64,000 bases of DNA from Spirodela intermedia. Lineage: Eukaryota; Streptophyta; Magnoliopsida; Alismatales; Araceae. The translations under genes were made by a program, and so were the position numbers. The stretch lies in the NCBI GenBank assembly GCA_902729315.2, contig LR746265.1:1247501-1311500 (forward strand), given 5' to 3'. This document shows positions 40,301 to 50,391 of the stretch, in pieces (positions within the stretch are counted from its first letter, which is position 1; every line of letters begins with the position of its first letter). The notes under the pieces were generated by a model. That model was not told where the DNA came from, did not search any database, and saw only the letters and a list, made by a program, of their open reading frames with translations.

Positions 40301-43300
40301 TGATTTCATCCAACACTCAACAGGGCTTTGTGATTTGATACTGGTAAAAAAAAAAAAAGACAAAAAAATATTTAGGGTTAGAAAGAACTGATCACAAGAG
40401 AACAAAATGTCAACTTTATAACCCTCGACCTTTGAACTAATTGGTTTTGCTGAATGGTTAATTCAGACATTCTAATTGGTCATCAATTAGAAGAAGCCAA
40501 CAGTCCATCCTATTCACATATATTCAAAAAGAAAAAACATCATTGAATAAAGTAATCTACACTAAAATATGGGCAGCATTTTGTCACTGAGCATTAATCT
40601 GAAGAGAATGTTGCATATGCAAAGTTCAAACATGAAATGGTAGAAACCATTGATCGAACAAATGGTTCTCTTCCTGCATTACCCTCAACACCTGCTTGAG
40701 AAATAAAAACAGGGAACAGGAACATGGGAAAGAACGCATGAAACGATGAAGCTGTTGCTACACAAGTTCACTCCACTAATCAGATCATATAATAGCGCTG
40801 TCTTCGTATCATACTCAGCACCTGACTGAAGTACTGGGTCAGGCGAGACATGGAACCAATTTCATACACCTAGAAACTTTGCTGTTACCATAACACCAAA
40901 TTTCTCCCCTATATTCGTTTCAAACTGGACACCATATAACCATCTCTAATAATAATTAGGTTTAACGTGTCAGTGTTCACCTTGATGCATCCCAAAGCAT
41001 CTACTTTAATGAAAGAAAAAACGAATACATATTGCACCAAACTTCAAATATGTGTTTATGATAACTGATTTATTAAGTCGCATGCATAAAAATCGAAGAC
41101 AACCTGACAGAGGTATCACGAAGAATGAAAGAATATAAACAAAGAACTAAAAACCGATGACATTCAATCACATGCTTCAGAAATTATTATACAAGAAAAA
41201 AATAAATTTGAAAAGAATTGGTTTTTTTACCCTGTGTGAATCTGCATAGGCAAGTCAAAGCATACTGCAACATCCAAGCTACATGTAAATATATAATCGA
41301 TCAACATCTTGTTCTTGATTCGGACAGGAAAGTTGCCTGAACAATGATTTTTTTTTAAAAAATCACTAAAGTTTTAAATGTAAAATAATAAACAAAACAA
41401 CATTCTCCACATTCCAGCATGTTGAGTGCCAATTCATGTTTAGTATGGCATACCATTAAACTCCTCAACAAGTCCTTCTTCGGCAGCCTCCTTACTAACT
41501 TGTGTATCAATATTTAGTCCACTCCTATAAGCAGCTATGCTTTTGAATCCAACAACCTTATCTGCAACTGTGGATGATGTGCTAAAGAAACGCATTGAAG
41601 CATAATGGTTTTTTTGCTATCGACAGAAGATATTGTAAGAAAAGTGTAGGATTTTAGTTAAAAGGATATGAGTTCAACTTTTCCACAAAGGTGTTGATAA
41701 ATGAGTCCAACGTAATGTGTGAGCCTTGCTTTTTTTCCTGGAAAAAGGTTATATCGTTATCCAAAGCACATAGTAAAATTAAGGCTGCAAGGTCTCAGTA
41801 CTGTTTTTGGCAGAGAATTGATTCACAAAAAGTCAACAAATGAATAAAATATACCATGGAAAGCTACATTACATATATAACAAAACTATCAAGATGAATG
41901 CAGGATTCAAAGCAGACTAGGATCATGTTCCCACGGGTATCATGTCACCGTACCTTTCAGTGAAATAAAAATACGATAATCCTAGTAATTCCAATCATGC
42001 TCCAATTATAGTAATAAAAGGTTCCAATCATGTTCAAATTGGAGAATTCAAAAGAGGTTGGTAATTCCACAAAGGGTACAAATTGAAGATCGGAACTCGG
42101 AATATGGGGAAACATATTTTTTGACGCGCTTACTGCATCTTCAAACAGAAATTTGGCAGAAAGCAGTTCTCAATAAAATCAAATAGAATGAAACTCGTTC
42201 ATGTTTAACTATCTATGGCTAATGCACAGGTAAATGCGCGAAAGAACAAAGAGACTGAAAGAGGGCAGTAGAGTTCCTCACTTCGTTAAGAATCGTCTCA
42301 GCCAAATGCTCGATCCTCAATATTCTACCAACTGCAGGAACAAGGCGACTGTGCCACTCCCAGTCTTGCATTTTGTCAAACTCAATTCCATCATCAATCA
42401 GGAGTGCACATATATTACTACTTGCAAAGCACTTTGAACCAATTGCCTGCAACCCCGAGGACCTGCGATGAGCCTCCACCTCGGACAAAGACGCACCGCA
42501 GTTGTACAGTTCAGCGACGTCCCTCAAGCTCCTCTGCAGTCAATGAAATAATCATAAAAAATGAATACCCAGGTTCCAAAAGCGAAAACTGAGCACTGAA
42601 ATCCAGTCTGGAGCAGACAAGAATACCAGAGAAGAAAAGGCTGAGAAGAAGTCCGGCGAAGGTAGAAAAATGTGAAAAGAAAAGTAGCATGGATTACTGA
42701 TCCGACAGAATATTATGTTTCTTTGGAGTATATCACTTGAAGCCAAAGCATCATTCAGCGACTGAAGCTCCACAATTTCGGTACGCCCAACGGAGTCGTC
42801 CTCTCGGCTTACCAAGGCCGCAACGGGTCTCATCGCTCGCTCATCAAATCGTGGAAGACCCTTCATAATTGGAAGGCGTCTGTAGCCTCTGTAACCTACG
42901 CCCGCCACCTTCTCGGATTCCATGTCCAGCCATCTGATCGTTTCGAAACTCCTCGTCTTCCATCGCTCGCCCGCCGTCTATAAATACAGTTCGCTGCAAG
43001 GCACCTCCTCATTCGTGTCAATCACGCCGCCAGCGCAGCCGACGACATTGCCCAGGAAACCATGGCGGTTCAGAAGCTCGCCTTCCTCCTCCTCTCCCTC
43101 TTGACGACAACCTCCATGGCGGCTGCTCGGGAGGCGCCCCAAGAGCTTCCCAACCGCTCGCTGGAGGCCAGGCTCATGGGCGGCGGCGGCGGCGGCATCC
43201 TGGTGGAGACGGGCGACGGCAGCGGCATGATCGACTGCTGGGGAGCACTGCTGGAGCTGCGGTCCTGCACCAACGAGGTCGTCCTCTTCTTCCTGAACGG

Positions 43301-44418
43301 AGAGGCGTACATCGGCAACGAGTGCTGCCGCGCCATACGCATCATCACCCGCCAGTGCTGGCCCAACATGCTCTCCTCCATCGGATTCACGGCTGAAGAA
43401 GGGGACATCCTCCGCGACTACTGCGACATGGGCACGGCGCAGCCGTCGGCCCCCGTCGCCACCCCGCCGGCCCCGGCGCCGGCGCCCCAAGCTGCTACAG
43501 TTTAGACGGCACCGTCTGGCCAGATCTGTCTTGTAGTGGAGGAGGATGGTTTGACCGATGAAATAAAAATAGTAAATTGTCAAGAGGATGACCCATGGGG
43601 CCCCACGTCAATGGCGAACTCTCGTCCCCTTGTCGCCCATCTCCATCGACTGTTCAGCTCAACCCAACCCCCATTCCCACTGCCCACTCCGAGTAGATGG
43701 TGAATGCAGGACGAAAAAATAGAAAGGGAATCCTCCCTGTCGGTACCTATCGTTATCTTCCCTCTCCCTCGCGTTTGGACGGCGGAGAAGAACGGGTAAG
43801 AATCACCAGACACAGAATGGTCAGAACGGAGTACCATTCACGATGTCACCGTCGCGAAGACGAGAAATCGAAGAGTGTGTTCAGTGTACAGAAGGAATCA
43901 GTCGCGAAGGGGGTCGGAGGGAGATGATATGTGGATTCGAGACGACTTGACTCACACCTGCTCCGGAGGAAAACAGGTCCAACCGATCTGAAGAAGACGC
44001 TCCGAGCGGCACCGGCCGGACGAGATCGTCCACGAAGGGACGTCATCTTCTGCAACTTCCGCGCGATTACGGAAAACATACAGGACGGATCTTCCATCTA
44101 GATCGGAGACAAATGCCGCAAGCTAAACCGGCATGCTCTGATTTTCCCCCAGAAAACCGAACGAGACGAGCAAAGGGAGGCAGAAAAACTTGAGGAGAAA
44201 GCAACGACCAGAGGGAAGCTCCCAAGCGGCGGAGATCACTCTTCTGGCGTTACCTTGAAGGAGAGGCTGTGCGGGGCGAAGGCCAAGGCGTCGCCCTCCG
44301 CCTCGGAAAAGCACCGGAGGAACGGGAACTCGGAGTCGATCGCCACCAGGTTGTGGGCGTGAGCGTCCACAACCGCCACCGTCTCCAGCGCCTCCCTCAG
44401 CTCCCCGTACTTCTCCAT
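31159..44418 (-). CDS. NodGS: NodGS / FluG-like protein: amidohydrolase domain fused to a type-I glutamine-synthetase domain
   Basis: Eighteen exons over 13.3 kb encode 849 residues: 44254..44418, 42282..42533, 41670..41737, 41454..41569, 41231..41336, 39779..39935, 39606..39701, 38274..38322, 37408..37676, 36163..36335, 34581..34701, 34455..34507, 34243..34390, 34014..34159, 32022..32213, 31710..31942, 31334..31476, 31159..31221. Residues 1 to about 375 form an amidohydrolase-2 domain (VVDAHAHN with metal-binding His, QIHTGFGDKD, VMFSTDGYAFPET). After a linker, residues from about 430 form a prokaryote-type glutamine-synthetase domain (NAGFETEFFLL, GSGCHVHLSLW, IQPNTWSGA, FDGCANPHLGL). It ends LLIHRY like its Arabidopsis counterpart. 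The plant protein is cytosolic and has been linked to development and pathogen response; whether it makes glutamine is unclear. Oddities: intron 3 looks like an AT-AC minor-class intron, and intron 1 contains an EC1 gene on the other strand. Confidence 0.96.
31297..31324. repeat. (GA)n microsatellite at the start of NodGS intron 17
   Basis: In the sense of the minus-strand gene it reads (CT)n and begins about ten bases after the 5' splice site of the intron 31222..31333. Confidence 0.9.
39073..39182. repeat. Inverted-repeat element in NodGS intron 7, possible LTR or MITE remnant
   Basis: GTGTAATGGGC (39091-39101) is perfectly complementary to GCCCATTACAC (39143-39153). A second copy of TGTAATGGGC (about 39073-39082) precedes it. 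Then CTAGGGTT (39159-39166) pairs with AACCCTAG (39175-39182) around a TATA-like core. GC-rich palindromic DNA inside an AT-rich intron suggests an inserted element; no full element with target duplications was identified. Confidence 0.4.
41570..41669 (-). other. Probable AT-AC (U12-type) intron 3 of NodGS
   Basis: The intron is 100 bases. Its 5' end on the gene strand is ATATCCTTTT, the consensus of minor-class AT-AC introns, and there is no usable GT. A branch-site-like TTTCTTTAGC lies at 41590..41581 with its A 13 bases from the end, and the intron ends in AC. Splicing here joins LNS to VADKVVGFK, exactly the spacing of the Arabidopsis homologue, and keeps the frame. Confidence 0.85.
42552..42923 (-). 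other. Unassigned open frame in NodGS intron 1
   Basis: A 123-residue frame beginning MESEKVAGVGYRGYRRLP lies in NodGS intron 1, in the same orientation as NodGS, just upstream of the EC1 promoter. The first 70 codons look moderately coding (charged, GC-rich); the rest is Phe/Ser-rich like random DNA. It shows no domain I know. It could be an alternative first exon, a small gene or chance. Confidence 0.2.
42979..42986 (+). promoter_or_regulatory. TATA box of the EC1 gene
   Basis: TATAAATA is 83 bases upstream of the EC1 ATG at 43062, the usual distance for a short leader. It shows that the nested gene has its own promoter. Confidence 0.75.
43062..43505 (+). CDS. EC1: Egg-cell-secreted protein, EC1 family (prolamin-like domain)
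   Basis: Intronless, 147 residues. It starts with a signal peptide (about 22 residues, MAVQKLAFLLLSLLTTTSMA). The conserved domain has all six cysteines of the family: CWGALLELRSC, NECCRAIRIITRQCWP and a final C in DILRDYC. The signature stretches EVVLFFLNGEAYIG and MLSSIGFTAEEGD are close to the family consensus. EC1 proteins are released by the egg cell on sperm arrival and make sperm competent to fuse, so egg-cell-specific expression is expected. The tail is Pro/Ala-rich. The gene lies wholly inside intron 1 of NodGS (42534..44253) on the opposite strand. Confidence 0.95.
   Translation: MAVQKLAFLLLSLLTTTSMAAAREAPQELPNRSLEARLMGGGGGGILVETGDGSGMIDCWGALLELRSCTNEVVLFFLNGEAYIGNECCRAIRIITRQCWPNMLSSIGFTAEEGDILRDYCDMGTAQPSAPVATPPAPAPAPQAATV
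43562..43567 (+). terminator. Poly(A) signal of EC1
   Basis: AATAAA, about 57 bases after the stop codon, followed by AT-rich sequence; a plausible polyadenylation signal that still lies within the host intron. Confidence 0.6.
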
Positions 44419-44911
44419 CTCTGCGCCGCCGCCTCCTTCAGCCTCCGCTTCTCCCTCCTCTTCTTCTCCACTCCCCCCCTCGCCGGCTCCCGCGGCCCCG
44501 AACTTATTTGATCTTAAAATACTGTGGGTCAATCGCCGAGAATGAGTAGCCCCTCTAGATCCTCGGTACGTTTGAGCCCGCAAGCAGCCGCCAATCTGGC
44601 CCTTCACGACCGTCCGATCGGATATCATCTTAGAATCGGAGGTACGGGATCTTTCGTAGAGTCCACGTTTGACTAATTGATTTGAGATTCGACACGTCTG
44701 CGGATAGACCAATATAATTCGTCACGTGCTGGGCCTTCATTGATTTTCTTTTGCCACTTATGGGCAAGCGTGGCAACGGGCTATTAATCGCGTGACGAAT
44801 GCAGGTGTCGCGTTCCACGACGTATCTGATATTAAGTTCAACCGGATTCAGGGTGGGCCCCATTTTCTTTCCCATTTTCGGTCAACCTCTCCAGCCCGGC
44901 GGCGGCGTAAG

Positions 44912-45758
44912 CTACGGGCAGAAGGTGACGAGGTATCCGGCGGTGGCGGTGGCGGCGGCGGCGCAGGTGAAGGTGCTAGAGGCGTCATCGAAGGCGTAGC
45001 TGTAGGCGAGCGGGCATGCCCTCTTGAACACCTCCGAGTAGACGGTGGGTCGGCAGGCGGCGGCGCCGCCGTACTCTCCGGTGCAACAGAAGACGGGATC
45101 GCCGATGGCGTCGCAGGCGCTCTTGCAGGCAACCACCGTCGTCCCGTCGGAGCCCACCACCTGCAGTTCGCTTGGGCAGGCGGCGTTGACGTCGGCGGGG
45201 CAGCTGGCGGCCCTGCAGCCTCCGCCCCTCCGCCGCGGCGCCACCGAGACGGGAACGTTGAAGCCGTCCACAAGGCTGACGTCGTAGAAGTCTGCGCCGC
45301 CGCCGGTCCCCAGGGTCACCTCCACCAGGGTGGCCGGCGGAGAGCCGGCGGCGCCGCCGCACTCGATCTTCCCAGTGCCGCAGTCTCCTGTGGCGCATTT
45401 GAAGGACCCCGGGGATCCCCCTGCGCAGCCCGTCCGGGCCCAGAACCTGCCGGACCACGCCGGCGGCGCTTTCAAGCTGGCGGAAGCGCCGCTGCCGAGC
45501 TCGAATCCCGTTCGCGGCAGCGAGGCCGTGCCGGCACCGGCAAGTGTGGCCACCCACAACGTGGAGGTGCAGTTGTTCAGGAATCTAAATGACGCTGCTT
45601 GTGCCCCTGCAGTTTCGGAGAAGAACAAGAAATCACTAAGATGGAAATCTCCGCCAACTCCGCCGCATTCTTCACCATAATGGTCAACAGAGAAGGGGAG
45701 CCTTACCCCCGACGAGGATGCCGACGAAGATCATCATTGTGAGTGGGCTCCGCTCCAT
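44912..45758 (-). CDS. Thaumatin-like protein (PR-5 family)
   Basis: Two exons (45707..45758 and 44912..45606, intron of 100 bases) encode 248 residues. A signal peptide spans both exons (MERSPLTMMIFVGILVGGAQA), then the mature domain begins with ASFRFLNNC. It has 16 cysteines, as expected for eight disulfides, and the family signature FKCATGDCGTG. The acidic-cleft REDDD residues are visible as Arg in FWARTGC, Glu in LVEVTL, and Asp in DFYDVSLVDGFN. It ends VTFCP without a vacuolar extension, suggesting secretion to the apoplast. Family members bind or degrade fungal glucans and are pathogen- or osmotic-stress-induced. The region upstream carries many W-boxes. Confidence 0.95.
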
Positions 45759-46005
45759 GGCTGCCGGGTATACTCGACGGCGATCGGCGGAGGACCACCC
45801 CGGCATCTCCTTAAATAGAACAAGATGGCGTCGTAGGACCAGGATAACTCATCCAAAGGGAGAGTCCGACCGGCGTCTTCGGCAATATTTTGTTACTGAT
45901 CACGTTAGTTGCATGACCCCATTTCGTAAAAATGACCACTAGCTATATTTTTTATATAAAAACTACACTAAAAGTGTATTGCAGGTTGACATCAGAAATA
46001 AATAG

Positions 46006-46710
46006 TTGACTTCAGATCTCTTGGAGGAACGATATTGCGGTATAGTCGAGCGGTGACGGTCAAAGCCTCGGAGATAGATTCATCCTCTCCTTTTCATGAG
46101 CATCGTTTGACTTTCTATCGATCGCACCTCCCTGTATGAAGTCTCAGCTAGCTGATTTGCTAGTCCTTTGGGTGAAATAACGTCGTGGAAAATGATGCAT
46201 CTCACCTCTTCGTTGCACGTTCTCATAAATCTTTACCCAAGTTTTCGATCGAGTACCTAGTCTTAACAGCAGCTTCTTTACTATTCCAATACCTCGCGTT
46301 GACTTACCTCAATTTCTCAATTAATTTGCTTTGACTCATCACTAGGTCAAGTCCAGCAAAGTCCAGTCTCCGTAGTAGATCCCGCCGGCAAAAGTCTACC
46401 TGGAAGATCCCAAGAGGCAAGCACTCCACGCAAGCAAAAGTCACTATTCTTTCCTCAAATCTTGGAACTGATAAAAGCATGTAGAGTGTTTTTTGATGAT
46501 TTTGCCTGGTTTCTCGGCACAGTCAACCAACAATTTAGCAGGTGATTGGTACAGAACAGCCTCCTGCTCCACAGCCATCCGCACGAGCTCTACCCCATGA
46601 CGAGGGACGGAACAAAATCGGCAGACGATGTCAACGATCTTTTATCTTCTTGATGCTAGACAGAAAACTTCAGAAGTTCCGTTGCTGCATTGACTTTTAG
46701 GATAAGTCAA
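46006..46710. promoter_or_regulatory. W-box cluster upstream of the thaumatin-like gene
   Basis: Nine TTGACY sites on either strand in 0.7 kb: 46006, 46058, 46107, 46299, 46331, 46345, 46521, 46690 and 46705 (left-hand positions). They lie 250-950 bases upstream of the thaumatin-like start codon. W-boxes are WRKY-factor sites typical of pathogenesis-related promoters. Confidence 0.55.
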
Positions 46711-48056
46711 CGTAAACATGGAAGCGGCTCAAGGCATTAAAGACTCTTGACAAATTTTCTAGGCCCCACTACCCCTCGTTTTCAGAACCCACAGAAGTCT
46801 CGTCGCTTTCTCCCTCTTTCTCTCGCTCTCGGCATGCTTAACATTCGTCGCTCTGTATGGCTGGGAAGAGAGGTCCCTGGCATGTCTTCCTCACGTATCA
46901 ATCTCACCCAAGCCAATCCGTTTCCATGGCGGCGCGTTGCTCGGCGCCCCACCACTTGCCTGTGGCCACAGTTCTCACGCCATATGCGGGGCGGAAGCGG
47001 GGGAGTATCTGGCGACGGGGGGGAATGGTTTGTGTACGCCGTCGTCAAAGGGAAGCCTTGAGAAGAGAAGGCCCCGCCATGTGTTCTGTCTCGCTCTGTG
47101 CGGGGACGGAAAGGAGCTACCATACGCCCATGTTCTTCTGATGAAGTGGTTAGCTCGTCTAAGTGCAAGATTAATTCGTTAATTGGGTCCATATATATTA
47201 CTAGTAGAAATAATCTAGAGAGGATCGTAAGTTTCTAAAGAATTTTTAAAATTATCGATAAATAACCCTATAATTTGCAAAAGTCCATAATAATCGTGAT
47301 TGAAATATTCAGAAAAATATCATCAATTTATAAGAAGCATAAAAAATTCCATTTAAGATACATCAATTATTAGTAATTTTATCTTTTTATCAAAGCATGG
47401 TTTCTAATTGACTCAAAGACCCTCATCTATGCCCAAAATTGTAGCAATAAACACCAAAAGGTCTCGTTGAATTAAATAGATAAAAATTCAAACAATTTGC
47501 ATATATTAAGAAAGCACGACTAAGACACTTGTATAATACGATTTTAAAAATATTTGTGATTTTATAATATCTTATTGGTTATTATTATTTTCATATACTA
47601 AAATATTGAGCTTGATGGATGAATTTACATTTAGTGAATTCAATATTTTGATTTTCAAATACCGAGATTTTAAGCTATTTTTAAACGAAAACATTTGCAT
47701 ATATTAAGCTATCAATCTCGACGTATTATAATCTGATGTAATATAAAATGGCTTTTCTTTCATCATTTTTTATAATCCATTAATCACCATTTTACCGTTT
47801 TCATTTTATAACAGGTGAAAATATTTTCAATTATTATATATATAATTTATTCATAAATGGCTAGGCGACTTACTTCTCGTGAGTTCTCCCATTTACACCA
47901 GTTATCAAATTATTTTTCCTCTTCGATCCGCCGTTCTCTCTCTCTCTCTCCTCCTCCTCCTCCCCCTTGTCGGGCCGCAACGGGCCGGGCCAAGTTTCCG
48001 GGCTTTCTCCGGGCCCTTACCGAGCGAAGTGGTCGCGCCGGGGCCCGGATCGGCCC

Positions 48057-48098
48057 GTTTATATTTAAGACCCCTCCCCGCCCAGCCCCAAACCCTAG
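48057..48098 (+). promoter_or_regulatory. Core promoter of RPL9: TATA-like box and telo-box
   Basis: A TATATTTAA box (about 48060-48068) is followed by the telo-box AAACCCTAG at 48090-48098, about 85 bases before the ATG. Just upstream are several GGGCC motifs (about 47970-48030). GGGCC/site II elements plus a telo-box are the usual signature of plant ribosomal-protein promoters. Confidence 0.7.
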
Positions 48099-48181
48099 AG
48101 CGGCGTCGCCATTCTGAGAGGAACGAGTCGGCGGCGCGGGGCAGCGCAGAGGGAGGGCGGCGTGCCGGCGAAGGAGCGAAA

Positions 48182-49951
48182 ATGAAGACGATTCTCTCGT
48201 CCCAGACGATGGACATCCCCGAGGGGGTCAAGATCAAGGTCAAGGCGAAGATCGTCGAAGTTGAGGGACCGCGGGGGAAGCTCACCCGCAACTTCAAGCA
48301 CCTCAACCTCGACTTCCAACTCATCGAAGAGGGTAGGAAGCTGAAGGTGGACGCCTGGTTCGGCACCAGGCGGACCATGGCCGCCATCAGAACTGCTATT
48401 AGCCACGTCCAGAACCTCATCACTGGGGTGACCTCCGGGTACCGGTACAAGATGCGACTCGTGTATGCTCACTTTCCCATCAACGCCAGCATCAACGGCA
48501 GCAACAACGCGATCGAGATCAGAAACTTCCTTGGAGAGAAAAAGGTATAAATCTCGGCCGCGACCTCCATCTCCAATACTGTCTTCTTGTTTCGTGATTT
48601 CCAGCATTGGGATCTGGCTCGTTATTTTTTAGTCCTGTTCGATAATTGCCTCAATCGATAAAATTGTGGTGCAGAAGTGGTCATTGTTTGTCTTCCAATG
48701 GTTAGTCCGAGCTACATGTATTTTTCCGATATACGTTGTGGTGGATATTTCCCGAGAACTGCCAAGCTGAGATGAATCCTTCTTTGCGAAAAAGAAAGCC
48801 GTATACTAAGTATTTGAATGAATACATGTCAAAATCATTCCGAAATCCTACATATTCTAAATGCATATTTTTCACCTGACGGTCATTTATCTTTGAAAGT
48901 CCTCTTGACAGCTCCCTCTGATGTCCCTCCCTTGTCTTATGTTGTACTGCTTTTAGTCTGTTCGGTTAATATCTCAACTGTGAAATGTTTTGTGCAGAAG
49001 TAGTCCTCGCTCGTCTATCCCGCTTATTTGATCCGTAGCAATTTTCCTGGCATGCCATTATTTCCAAGATTCATATCTTCTGAAACCCGAGCTGAATAGG
49101 TTTTTTCTGTACGCGTTTAATGGGCTTGGCCTAGTTTCTGTGGTAATGAGCAGTTCGTTCGTAGTTGCACCGAAACCAGTGAAAGATCGAACCTTGTGCA
49201 CTCTCTTCTGTTCATTTGTGTTGGCTGACTTCGCGGCATCAGTACTGAACCCATCATCCATATCATAAACTCTTTTTATGCATTCTCTCTACCAGCTAAG
49301 ATCGGTGAAATCCCTCATAAGTAAACTGAGAACACTGCTTTGTATGAGCAGCCGTCAGCTTTGTTGGGGAGGTGAGGTTATCAGAATCCTTTTTGCACCT
49401 CGGGTCCCCCTTCTGTAAGAAGACTTCTCAGATAGAACTCTGAGGAAAATTATCTGTCAGGCAGGGATTGGTGATTCGGAGCTTTTTTCTGGGTTTCCTC
49501 TCAATACGTAATTAGGGTTTACAAGTAGAAGAAACCTGGTTTCAGTCCGCTCAATTAGGCCAGCTGATGATGATCTTCGACGACTCATCATTGAATCCAG
49601 CGCATTTTGAGTTTCCCGTGTTATTTTTTGTTTCAGGTTCGCAAGATCGACATGCTTGAAGGAGTGAAGATCGTCCGGTCCGAGAAAGTGAAGGACGAGC
49701 TTGTGCTCGATGGCAATGACATCGAGCTTGTTTCTCGCTCCGCCGCCTTGATAAACCAGGTTCCTAGTTCATTATTCTTCCTTCGTTATCTTCCCTACCG
49801 TGGCCAAGGATGATGGATACTGGTTTTTCTGAGACTAGTGCTCAATAATCACCTTCTCTTGCAGAAATGCCACGTGAAGAACAAGGATATCCGGAAATTC
49901 TTGGACGGCATCTACGTTAGTGAGAAGGGCAACATTGCAGAGGAAGAGTGA
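48182..49951 (+). CDS. RPL9: 60S ribosomal protein L9 (uL6)
   Basis: Three exons (48182..48544, 49637..49759, 49865..49951) encode 190 residues, the usual length. The start [16 protein letters not shown] is characteristic. Recognisable uL6 segments follow: [41 protein letters not shown] and [13 protein letters not shown], ending in an acidic tail. The protein belongs to the large cytosolic ribosomal subunit near the factor-binding site. Intron 1 is long (1.1 kb). An in-frame upstream ATG exists at 47879, but it precedes the TATA and telo-box, so 48182 is the real start. Confidence 0.98.
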
Positions 49952-50344
49952 GGATGTGCGCCGGCTGAGTTCGTTCAAATTCTCTCTCTAGGGGGGTCAC
50001 ATTATCATTAATATTATCATATGAAAAGATTAGGTGAGAAACTTTTGAGATTAGGGTTTTGGAGACTGCTGCTTCTGGTTGTGGCATTAAATCCCGGAAT
50101 TGAGTTCTTTTTATCTCTGATTTACTGCGTGTTTGTTTGTCCCGGAGATTCTTCAGTGCGACTGTTTCATCTCGTTTCCTAGTTCACTAAAATTCTGGAG
50201 AATAAAATTTGGGGCAGATTGTTGTTTCGACGCCCATTATCCAGCCTGTTAGCTGTGGCTTTGGAGGCTGTGCCCTGCCCTGTCCAGCCACCGGCCCGTG
50301 GGGAGTCGTCGGGTGGGAAGATTGTCCGGGAGAGATACAGCTAG

Positions 50345-50391
<47 letters not shown>

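Larger units (their letters stand above)
45759..48181. other. Intergenic region upstream of both the thaumatin-like and RPL9 genes
   Basis: The left part (45759-46740) is the thaumatin-like promoter side with a TATTTAAG box at about 45810-45817 on the minus strand and a W-box cluster. The middle (46750-47180) is a GC-rich patch with open frames on both strands and no known family. From 47200 to 47860 it is strongly AT-rich with no coding content. The right end is the RPL9 promoter. Confidence 0.6.

Noticed and set aside
41570-41592. Alternative intron-3 end at the earlier AC (after TTTAGC)
   Set aside because: It would insert three extra residues compared with the Arabidopsis protein and leave only a few bases to the branch site; the later AC fits both spacing and alignment.
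46782-47192. 136-residue minus-strand frame and opposing plus-strand frames
   Set aside because: Charged, Arg/Pro-rich, no motif, overlapping open frames on both strands in a GC patch.
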